Of a stretch of 64,000 bases of DNA, positions 1 to 10,237 are shown one piece after another. Within the stretch, counting starts at the first letter, position 1. The number at the start of each line of letters is the position of its first letter. Origin of the DNA: Prunus persica (lineage: Eukaryota > Streptophyta > Magnoliopsida > Rosales > Rosaceae); the NCBI RefSeq assembly GCF_000346465.2, contig NC_034013.1:18101624-18165623 (forward strand), in the 5' to 3' direction. A program made the translations under genes and the position numbers. Below the pieces are notes generated by a model. It did no database searches, was not told the origin of the DNA, and was given only the letters and a program-made list of their open reading frames with translations.

Positions 1-48
1 AAACACATCAATCAGAAAAAGAAAAAAGAAAAAAGAAAATAGAAGTAC

Positions 49-163
49 CTGATCTTCCTTGGAGCTTTTCTGCAATTGCGTTCCAGTTATGAGGTCCATA
101 ACGTTCCACCAACTCCCTAAGCTTCTCGTCTTCAGCTGGCCTCCAGTGGCCTCTAGTGCACAT
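49..163 (-). CDS. R2R3-MYB transcription factor, first exon only (MYB52/54 type)
   Basis: This is the first coding exon of an R2R3-MYB gene cut by the left edge. The ATG is at 163-161 and the exon encodes 38 complete codons plus one base. It begins MCTRGHWRPAEDEKLRELVE, the start of the R2 Myb repeat, with the regularly spaced tryptophans at residues 7 and 27 and the helix segment NWNAIAEKLQGRS. The exon ends at a GT donor (48-47) in phase 1, the usual position of intron 1 in this family. The CxRGHWRP start and the GPHNWN segment are typical of the MYB52/54/56/105/117 group, which regulates secondary walls, organ boundaries and ABA responses in Arabidopsis. Subgroup assignment is from memory. 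R3 and the C-terminal region lie outside the window. Confidence 0.88.
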
Positions 164-782
164 CTTATGTATGTATGTATGTATGTGTGTGTGTATATTC
201 GATCCTCGATCAATTGTGTGTATTGATTAAAATAACACAAGAAGATCACAATCAAATAAATAGGAGTTAAAATTAAGCCTCTCTGCCTAGCTAGCTACCT
301 ATCTAATTCACTACGCACTACTGTTGGATCGTCGATGGCCGGCCCCTCTGTTTCCTTAATAACAAGTACAGTGCTCTTCTTCTTCCTGATCATCAATGAA
401 TCGATGGCGATTAATATATAGGAGCTAGCTAGCTTCGTAGTAGCTAGTCTATTATATATTGTATAAAGCGCCAACTGCAACGATGAAGACGAGCGTGGGG
501 GCAAGGCAGTAAAGCAATCAAGACAATTAGAATTAAGCTACTGCAGGAGAGATGGATAGATATACAGATATCCCCATGAGCTTGATCGATTAATTATATA
601 AGGGAGAGGAGAGGGAGAGAGAGAAAGAGAGAGATATGGAAAGTATTTTCCGTTAGAGAGTGGGAGGGTTTGGACAGACCTTACACCTGCGATTGATGCA
701 ACGTCTTGGCTAACAAAAAACCACAATTATATCATCATCATCCCATCAATTTATATTTTATTCTATATTATGTATATATTAC

Positions 783-784
<2 letters not shown>

Positions 785-830
<46 letters not shown>
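785..830. repeat. (GA)23 microsatellite
   Basis: This is an uninterrupted GA tract of 46 bases, about 0.6 kb upstream of the MYB start codon (which reads leftwards). Confidence 0.95.
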
Positions 831-833
<3 letters not shown>

Positions 834-2956
834 GTTGCTTGGTGGGGTGAAATATGGTTCCTCTTTCAACGTCTTTCCAAGTTTCTAACCTACAACGTCT
901 ACTTATAACCCACCTAGCCATCTTACTCTTTTTCTTTTTATTAATTAATTCCTCTACGTATATATATAAACTCAAAGTAATTAATTAAGCAATGAAAACG
1001 TTAACATAAATATGCTTCATCATTACATATAACTGATTACGTACCCATACAACTAACCCTAATTCAAATAATTGAACCTTATCTTAATTAAGAGAAAGAT
1101 TAAATAACTTTATATATAGAGTTCAACATATATATCTAAACGTGATGTTCATGGCTCTTCCCATTTGGATGATTAATAAAGTTTCCCTCGTATCACCGAT
1201 GTTCTTCAAAAAAATGTAAATTATCATTTACTATATAAATGCAGTTAATGTAATTGATGAATTGAGGACATTTGATGCAATAATACTAATAACACAAATT
1301 TTCTTAACAATTAATAACTAGAGAAGAAAAAGTGGTGGGTTTGGTATTTGTGGTGGTGTACGAATGGGATGGTAGTTTAATTAGGTTTTGATCACCTTTC
1401 AGACCTAACTAACAAATTTAGTGTACAACCTCACAACTACAATTGCACGTGGAGACTCGGACAGACATCCTTCATATTATTGGATAATAATAACTATTTA
1501 TTTTTTAGTCAAACTAACTCAAACTTCATCTCTGGCCCTGTAGCTGTAGCCTGTATCTGTAGCTGTGTGCGTACGTAGGAAGCTGTGAAGTATATATAAA
1601 TAATTATATGCCAAAACTACAAGCTATAGTCCTTAATTAATTTTTGCCTCACCTCTTTCTCTTTGTTCATCTCCCAAGCAAACATGCATTATGCATATAT
1701 ACATGTTCTCCAGTTTATTTTCTTTCTAGTTTAAAGATGATTCACTTTGTTCCGGATAAATAAAATATGATTCAGATTTTAATCTTTGAATGTTATAAAG
1801 TTAACCCTAGATCTGTGTCATACTCGACCTGTTTGAATCCTTGCATGTTATGATTGATTGTTACTATTAGAAAACAGAAAATTTTAATAGAAAAGTTGAT
1901 ATAGATTCAAATTCTTATTGAAGAGTTGGGTTTAATCTTTGGATTTGATGACTTTGATACAAGTCCTTAACTTTTGTGCCACATAGAATTACATTTCTTT
2001 TAAAAAAAAATTTATGTAATATTTTTATTATTTTATTTTAAAAATCATTTTTTGTTCCAATGTTGTCCCTAATGACTTGAATCGGGTAATAATCATTTAT
2101 GTCACATTGCCTATTGCCTATTGTGTGTGTGTGTGTGTATATATATATATGTTTTTTTTATATTTTCGACAATGTGTAATAGTATTTTATGTACCTTTTT
2201 TTTATTTTATAGGTAACATATAATTTTATTTTTTCTATTTTTGTATCTGACTTATAGGTAGTCTTCTAATTTACGTTCCTAACTTATAGGTAACATGATT
2301 TATCACCAAGTATTTTTCATTGCTAATAATAACACTATTTACCTGTATGTCAGGTACATAATTTAATGTGGGTGCTTGTCTGATCGATTGGTATAATATG
2401 TGGATATTTACTTTTTATTGATTAAATTGTATTTTATCCATATATGTCAAAGGACCTACATCTAAATGTCAAAAACTCAAGAACTAAATCCAATAACAGC
2501 TAATCGTTTTGGACCTTGATCTAAGAAGCCCAAATTTTAATGAAATTAATAGGTCATGAACAGTATGACTGAGCATGAGCTATATGGAGGAAGACACCTC
2601 TCTCCTATTTTAGCCATTAATATTAAAGTATGAGCATACTCCCCAACCTACAACCCCCCAAAAAAAAAAAAAAAAAAATTTATTTATTTATTTAGATGCA
2701 AGTTGGTATGGCCTAATTAACATCCGAAGAGCACAGAATTAAGGAAACTAATTTTTGTGATATTAATTAATAAGGACAGCAGCCTTTCTTTTGACCGTTG
2801 GCCTACCATTCTCTCAAGTAGGAGATCTAAATTGCTTGAAAAAAACGTGAGAGCAGGAAACACATCTCCCATCTTCACCCACCCTATGTCTTACACTGCG
2901 CATGACATTGGTAACTGTCACAAAGTAATACGTCAACTGTTTTCTTCATCAGCCAC

Positions 2957-2959
<3 letters not shown>

Positions 2960-2999
<40 letters not shown>
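2960..2999. repeat. (TC)20 microsatellite
   Basis: This is an uninterrupted TC tract of 40 bases in the gene-free spacer. Confidence 0.95.
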
Positions 3000-3002
<3 letters not shown>

Positions 3003-3463
3003 GAAATATTCATAAAGATATATTGACCGGTGGTATATATATCTGCTGCAAAGAATTCTTGCCTGCTCACTCACAACATTACATTAGCTTAATTAATTTA
3101 TGGTTCATGATCAGGAACACTGAGGATCCTAGCTAGGTAGAGCCTTCCTCCCCAACCCCAAATCTGTGAAATTATAATACAAGTCATTTGCATACAAGCC
3201 TATAATATATATTATAACTGAACAATCCAAACTGGTTCAATCAAATTCATCAATGGTGGAGTTCTTCACGACTGTTCACCAGTTTCACCTACTTTTCTTA
3301 TGGCAGTCAGCAATCATACTAAACCTGATTCTAAGAGTTGTTTCATTTGCTGCTACCGGAACTTCTACCTCTTTTCCACTTTGCACGTTAGCAAGAGTTT
3401 TAACATAAAAATCATGAGCCACATCGGTTTCTTGCTCGTAACCACAAATTTTATCATTTGATT

Positions 3464-3465
<2 letters not shown>

Positions 3466-3504
<39 letters not shown>
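3466..3504. repeat. (AT)n microsatellite
   Basis: This is an uninterrupted alternating AT tract of about 39 bases. Confidence 0.95.
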
Positions 3505-3505
<1 letters not shown>

Positions 3506-4478
3506 GTACAAGACCAAATTATCTGATGAATATTAATGTTAATCCCTTCCTAATTATTATCTTGATCACCAAGAAGAAAACGTCTCCCTCCGTATCTTGA
3601 TCATCCATATGGAACCGTTAATTACTAGCTAGCTGGCTGGTCAGAATGATAAAATTTTCAGTCTTCTCATTGTAATTATGAGGACTCATAAATTCCATTT
3701 GGATGGAATATTAATGTTGTGATGAACATTTAACGGACACATATCTTAAATGGGTCTTGTCCACCTTGCCATATATATAAATATATAAATATATGATATA
3801 TTGATATATGGTTGGTAGCTGGTAGATTTTATATATATATATATATAATAGCTAGCATTGTCTTGTCTTCTGTCTTGTCAAAGCCCGTTTCTGCTTTAAG
3901 TTTAGCCAAATTCTGAATTAGGCCGTTAATTAGTCCCCTTAATTCCTCCTGTACATGAAGTACGGATTTGAGACCCACCTAACCAAATGATATGAGACAA
4001 AAGGGTTTCTGGGTCCAGAAGTAACATAAACTTCCCAACTGTAAAACTGCCGAAAGCCAACTTATGAACCATTAATATTAATTCCAAGGGATTACTTTTG
4101 TGTCTTGATCGAGCTCAACTGATGATATCGATGAAGAGTACACCTACCTACCAAACTCTATATCTCTTAACTCTGGTTTAGCTAATTATAGCTCTCTTTT
4201 CGTACCTGTTTTAATATTTTCAGTTATTTTTCATTATTGCTTTGTTCTACAAATGTCAAGGTCAGCGGCGATCATCTTTCTTTCAACTCTACTTCTTGAC
4301 TCTTTAATAAATTAATAAGAAATACAATTAAGTAGGGTCTTATGTTCATATCAGGCTGATCACAACCCAAATCAAGATATATATGTATATATAGAGAGAG
4401 AGAGATAGAGATATATTTGCGGAAATAAAAGGAAGATATATGCTTCCTTTCCTTGAGTGCAACTCACTTTTATAAGTT

Positions 4479-4509
<31 letters not shown>

Positions 4510-5117
4510 GGTAGAGGACAGGGATATATGTAAACGCATGTCGTTGTTTAGCTAGCTAGGATATGTACATTCCTTTAAAATGGATACTTGTACTACTAAC
4601 CTTGATGTTATATAACACCTTTACATTTTCTAATCAAAACCCTGGCCGCATTCATTTCATCAATGTTTGGATCAAACTAACAAACTTCACTTTTTTGGGT
4701 TAACTGTCTAATAAACTATACGATTAACAAACTTCACTTTATTTGTGGGTTGTCCAACTCTCTCTCACTGCATGTGTACATATATAGCAAGCACCAGGAG
4801 TATCGATTAACCGGCCGTCTTCAAAGGAAAAAAAGAAAAAAGAAAAAAAGAAGAAGAAGAAAGGGGATATTCGACGGTGATGTATCTATCTAAATTCTAA
4901 AGACTCGTGTGATTGAGTGATTGCAACCAGTTGATATATGGAGTTGAAGAAAACTTTAGCTATACCCTCCTCCTTTTATTGTATAAGTAAAGGAAATCAA
5001 ATATCAATTATAGCACAACGAACAAATGCACTGAGACTCCCCCATTTCTTTCGGCTAAAGTGTTGATTGATGCAATAAGCTCACAAGAGTCCAAGAAGAT
5101 GATTCTGACCTTTTTTC

Positions 5118-5207
5118 ATGTTCAAATTTTACTTACTAATGAATGGACCCAAAAAGTAAAAAATGTTCAAATTTTACTTACTAATGAATGGACCCAAAAA
5201 GTAAAAA
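5118..5207. repeat. Perfect 45-bp tandem duplication
   Basis: Two identical 45-base units lie head to tail at 5118-5162 and 5163-5207. Each begins ATGTTCAAATTTTACTTACT and ends in AAAAAGTAAAAA. No difference between the copies is visible, so the duplication is probably recent. No coding function is apparent. Confidence 0.95.
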
Positions 5208-5231
5208 AGTAAACAATTAACTAATAACGGG

Positions 5232-5233
<2 letters not shown>

Positions 5234-5302
<69 letters not shown>
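5234..5302. repeat. (GA)n microsatellite, about 34 units
   Basis: This is the longest dinucleotide tract in the window (about 69 bases) and is uninterrupted. It lies just beyond the 45-bp tandem duplication. Confidence 0.95.
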
Positions 5303-5304
<2 letters not shown>

Positions 5305-5574
5305 CCTCGTGTCATAATATGAAATCTTTTAATTGAGAAATATTACCACTAGGAATCTTCAGCGCTACTCAAGGTTTCATTACAGGCTACAGCAGCATCT
5401 AAATTTTCAAGTTAGGTTAGGTGTTTGGAATATTGATTTCTTTGCCACGCTGTATTTCCACAAAGATTGTAAATTTAACTATTATATAATATAGTCTGCG
5501 TATAGACTAAGGAATATCACAATCCTCCTTGCTTGTTATCTCTGATTTTGATGTTCCAGTCAAAACATCATGAT

Positions 5575-5610
5575 GCTAATGCTAATGCTAATGCTAATGC
5601 TAATGCTAAA
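5575..5610. repeat. (GCTAAT)5 hexanucleotide array
   Basis: Five perfect GCTAAT units run from 5575 to 5604, followed by a GCTAAA variant. In one forward frame this reads as an Asn-Ala repeat, but that frame has no other support. The array lies about 130 bp beyond the stop codon of the DPB2 pseudogene, which is read on the other strand. Confidence 0.92.
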
Positions 5611-5740
5611 TTGGAAGGTTCTTGCAATTACTCAATACTGCTCATTCCATTATCATTATATATCAAATTCGAACAAATTGACAACATCCATTCACTACAA
5701 ACAAAACAAATTAATTTTGTCCATCAATTGATGATTCTGA

Positions 5741-6268
5741 CTATAAGGATGATAATTCAACTTCCTCATTGTCAGGACGGTATACCACAAAGGCGCCATC
5801 GCTTGAGAAGGAACCAGGATTAAAACAAGTGATTCCTGTGTATTTGAAAGCCTTTTGCTCGCTTCTGTCACCTAAAACTATCTGCACATGAAAATCAAAG
5901 GTCTGTCAAGAATTATTAATGACTTAATGATTTATGACGGTCCAAGTGTCTTCTAAAGTTTCAGTTTTAGTAAATAGGAATCGCTTTGCAAAACACCAGT
6001 CCTTATTATAGAGGAACTCCAAGGGAGAAGGAGGGTGAAATGGACAAGAAATGGATATCAGTATTACCGTATGTGGAGTTGGATAGAGGTACAGGGACTG
6101 ATCATAATTCCAGATAATCGGTTGTACAATAAGAGGGAGAGGTCAGAGATGACATTGATGGGTTATGGTAGCAACCAGCTGTGACAACAAAATGAGAACC
6201 TGTTACTTTTCTTAGTAATTATGCACATCAGTTAACAAGATATTAAGAATATATGTACACATATATAT

Positions 6269-6308
<40 letters not shown>

Positions 6309-9225
6309 ACATGCTCAAAGTCATCAGTAGTTTCTTCTGTAGAAGGGGGCATCAGACATGAACAACGCATTCTGCACAGCAGATCCTGACGGAAAAATAC
6401 CAGCCCCTGGCTACAGAACTTCATTCTGCATTCAAGTATGGCAAGTCATTGATCAGCAAGCCAACTGAAACTACAAGCACAGAAGACACACTTCGTACTC
6501 ATGAATCCCAATGTGCCAGGTGAGAAGTAAGCTCTTTTGTCTTAGAATTCACAAAATGTGAATCTAAATACCAAAGAGTGTGCAGTTATCTGCAATAAAA
6601 TACTTATCTCATCATTTATACGTCAACTCATCAGTGATCAGAAAAACATACCTACAAGGATTACTTGAAAATATGGCATTTGGAATGTGATTTTGAAGCT
6701 CCTCTTAAATATTTTGGTAAAGAAGGCCTCGGTAGAACAGTTGAAGGGCCTGAAATTGTCAAAAAGCAGAGAGTACTAAAGCAAGTGTGATATACCCGGA
6801 CTATAGGCCCATTTTTGAAGAAACATATTCTTTCTTTGGAGAAGCATGTTAAAGCAAGTGTGATATACCTGCATCATCGGGACCTGGGATAAACAGAAAA
6901 CAACTACCCTCTTTTAGCCGTGGATGGGCAGCAATCATTTGCCCTAGCTTGCCAAACTGTGACATGCACATCTAGTTTGTTCACTATTACTGTTACTTAT
7001 GTAAGAAAGAAAAGACTGTTTTCAGCCAACAAAATAAATCTTATCAAAATATTCCTCACATGAGATTGGAGAAGGAGTGGAAACCAAGATTACATGGATG
7101 AGAACAAAAATTCCCCATGAGTACAAATAAGCACGGTACAAAGTCCTCATTCTCAAAAGCATCTAGGACTCTCTCCAGCTTTCCCATAGGCTTCTCAAAT
7201 AAGAAAAGAACTATCAATTAATGTCAAGTACAGTACTCTGAGAAACAAAAGAAGTTATAACCATCTTTTACAAGAGAAAGAAGAATAACCTCTTCATTGT
7301 CTAGCCAAATGTCAGACAGTATGACAACATTCCCATTAACTGCTTCTCTTTCCAACTTTGCAAGTCTGAGCTGTTTGAAGTGTATAGGAAACTATACATT
7401 CATAATAATTGGCTAGTCTATAAAGTTGAACAATTAGAAAATTTTGAATATCACCAAAAAGCAAGTTTTGGATACCGTCTCCTGTTCTGTTAGTGTACCA
7501 CTACCAAAAGAGTCATGTCCTGCAAGAAATTGGAGTGACTTATCTCTGTCCTCAAGCGAAGGAAATCCGCAATTAAACACCTTCACAAAAAGTAAGTGTT
7601 AGCATCTCTTTAAAGATTAACTTCATAAGTTAAATGTTTACATCTCATACATACACATTGATCCAAAGTTAGGAACCTGGTGCCTGATACAATCTCATGG
7701 CAAGTAACTTCGCTTGATTTACTTTTTATATATACTGATCTGCTCTGGATTAGCTAAAGGGATTAACATATTATGAATTTATGATATATTGATCCAACCT
7801 CATATTAAGAGAAGAAAAAGTAGTTCTTAAAAAAAAAAAAAGGAAATTTTCTTCCATGGGAATTATAAGATATAAAATATTGGCATTTCTAAACAAAATT
7901 CTAGTAAAAGGATGTGCAATTTCTTTTTAATAGTAAAGAGAATAAAAGAACGTTAGCTAACCTGAAAGACACCCTCTAAGAGCATCTCGCCTTCTGCAAC
8001 AACTATTGTGTTCTCTACAAAAAATCCTGCAGTTATCTTGTATATATTGTCAAGGAAAATGATGATTTCATGCTTTTGATTTGACTGAACCTCAACTCTA
8101 GCTTTTATGAGTTCAGGCATAGCCATATCCTACCACACCCATGAGCCATTATCATAAAGACAAGGAATCAATGCATTTCATCAAATGACAAGACACCAGT
8201 TAGTCGCTCTGTATTAGATGCAAACAGAACAGCCCAAAGGTCAAGCGTCAAGTGTGAGGTTATAAATGATGAGAGTGTGTAAAGGATATTGCATTGGATA
8301 AGTTGATTTCGACAGAAGCAGAAAGGTCTTCCAAGTAAAAATGGCCATCCTCCAACTGAGATATCAGACCCATCACCCATCTCCTTCCAGTTTGCCCAAT
8401 CAGAGACTGAATTGGAGATATCTGACCACCATACCATACAGGAATTTATTTAATTGAACTTTGGCATTTAGGAAAGAAACCCAACTAGATTTCGTGGAAT
8501 AAAGACAATGTGAGTACCAACCTCACAGCGTCCGAAATCTGACAATTCAGAATCAAAGGCCGGGTTGGAAAAATTCTTATGGCGAGAAAGCATCTGGGAG
8601 ATCAAGAGAAACCCTTATACAGAGCTGCTTTCGAAAATGCGTCACCATGAATGGGTAGGCTCCCAGTATGCCTAAAAATTTCCCCCCCCAAAAAAAGCAT
8701 TTTCAATAAATTTTTACTACTCACTATAAAGAATTAAGAATTGGTTGGCAAAAATTGAAACATACTTGTAAAAAACCTTCTTGATGGGATCATATCGGAA
8801 CTTTGGGACCTTGAAGGCATCAATTATGAGCAAATCAGAGGCTCTTATAACATCATCACCATCGCCGTCGGTGGTTTCGTTGATGGCCGCATCAGCACCC
8901 AATATACGGGTAGCAATGCGGTGCACCGTCTCCTTGTCTTTTACTGCCATCCCAAGAAAAAGAAGAAAAAGAAACAAGCTTTACTTTAAGGAAAAAAGAA
9001 GAACAAGATGAAAATGATTGACTTGTGAACAAATAATAAGACACGAAAGAAATGGGGGGAATTACTGGGCTGGGTCGCGAGGAGGATATCGACGGGATCG
9101 TCCAAAGCAGAGTCGTTGTTGAATTCGGATTCAAAGGAGAGGATCTCGTCGACGGCGTCCAATTCAAGCGTGTAGCCTCTGATCTTGCACTTCTTCTGCA
9201 CCTTCTTCCTCGTGGAGCTGCTCAT
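5741..9225 (-). pseudogene. DNA polymerase epsilon subunit B (DPB2/POLE2), unprocessed pseudogene
   Basis: Translated exons match the DPB2/POLE2 family from end to end. They start MSSSTRKKVQKKCKIRGYTL at 9225, continue through KVPKFRYDPIKKVFYK, LIGQTGRRWVMGLISQLEDG, GNVVILSDIWLDNEE, LFVLMGNFCSHPCNL and FFRQDLLCRMRCSCL, and end YRPDNEEVELSSL with TAG at 5743-5741. The introns are retained, so this is not a retrocopy. Several breaks are visible. In exon 3 the frame shifts after ALYKG (near 8611-8614), giving TGA at 8604-8602, while the conserved reading resumes in another frame (FLLISQMLSRHKNFSNPAFD). The exon ending LSNA has no GT donor near 8283-8291. Near 6704 the frame shifts after LPKYL. 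TGA at 6145-6143 replaces the residue expected to be Cys in the HLCPLP motif. DPB2 is an essential replisome subunit, so an intact copy presumably exists elsewhere. That some product is still made cannot be excluded. Confidence 0.86.
6271..6306. repeat. (GA)18 microsatellite beside a splice donor
   Basis: This tract lies in an intron of the DPB2 pseudogene. On the gene's strand it reads as CT repeats starting a few bases after the donor that follows the exon ending DDFEH. Confidence 0.93.
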
Positions 9226-10237
9226 CTCTCTCTCTGTGTTCCGTTTGCTAAAACCTAGACTTTTGGCCTTTGGGATTTTGTTAATTTTGGCGGGAAAATG
9301 TTCCTACTTCCCTCTTTTTTCCACATGAGCCGCCTTGTCCGGGCTCTGGAGCGGAGTTACTTTCTATATGGTAATAGTAGTAGTAGTACAGTTTTCTTTT
9401 AATTTTTAATATTTTTTACAATTAGAATTTAAAATATACAAATTTTTGCTTTTGTTTTGTCTTTTACTATATCTTTCGTTAAAATCTGGACAACTAACTT
9501 GTGAGATTTGTCTTTTACTATATCTTTTGAATCGTTTGAAGATTTTAAATATGGGAAAATGATTATAATATCGCCTCAAGTTTCATTTGTTTTTTCTTTA
9601 CATTAAAATGAGATAATCAATACAAAACAGCTCCCTCAACATTTCTAAAAGAGGTACAACGCAAAATACACACTGCTGCGGTGCTGTACTGAGTACTATT
9701 CAAATCCTCCACAAACATTTCTCAACCAGTTCCACAGTTCAAACAAAGAAAGGAAAGAACAAAAAAAAAGTTCCCCCATCGCTCAAAATTATCACAATCT
9801 AGCTCCTCTACTTAACTAGAACATGATGTGCACCAATTCTACTCTGCCATATGTATGTAATCACCCCGATGATCCATCTGCCGTATGGTCCATGGATTCA
9901 ATTCAACACCTCCGCATCACTCTCAAGTTCAACTAGCAGCTCTCCAAACCCTGCTTCCACACTCCTTCGCAAGAACAGTCTCAAATCCGACAGCTCTGCA
10001 GTCAACATAACATTTAGGATTTGCAGTCATAAAGTCGGAAGCAAATTCTTCATGTTGGTTTCCATCTGCATTCACTCCAGTCTGAGGCATAATTGACCAC
10101 CTGGTATAGCATCAAAATTTTATCTTGACGATCCCTTCTCAATTTGCTAATGTGATCAAGCTTCTTCTTCCTTTTCCTTTCTTGATTCCATAGGGGCACT
10201 TTGAAAGAAATCATCATAACAGTATGAACGAACTTTA
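9226..10237. other. Spacer between the DPB2 pseudogene and the PPR gene
   Basis: No gene is seen. The left part must hold the former promoter of the DPB2 copy and the right part the 3' UTR of the PPR gene (both read leftwards). A 22-base motif beginning TTGTCTTTTACTATATC occurs twice, near 9457 and 9508, with one mismatch near its end. Confidence 0.6.

Larger units (their letters stand above)
164..5740. other. Gene-free, repeat-rich spacer
   Basis: I see no supportable gene here. The stretch is AT-rich and holds many simple repeats: TATG/TG near 165-196, (GA)n 785-830, (TG)n(TA)n 2122-2150, poly-A near 2660, (TC)n 2960-2999, (AT)n 3466-3504, (AG)n 4479-4504 and 5234-5302. The open frames are short and mostly run through the CT/GA tracts (Ser-Leu repeats). 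The first part must contain the promoter of the MYB gene, which is read leftwards from 163. Confidence 0.75.

Noticed and set aside
3466..3504. Replication origin or matrix attachment region based on the AT tract
   Set aside because: AT dinucleotide tracts are common in plant intergenic DNA and nothing else supports a special role.
5533..5823. Plus-strand frame with Asn-Ala repeat
   Set aside because: It overlaps the last coding exon of the DPB2 copy on the other strand and its only feature comes from the GCTAAT array.
8986..9225. Independent small gene beginning MSSSTRKKVQKK
   Set aside because: It is exon 1 of the DPB2 copy and is followed by further exons in order.
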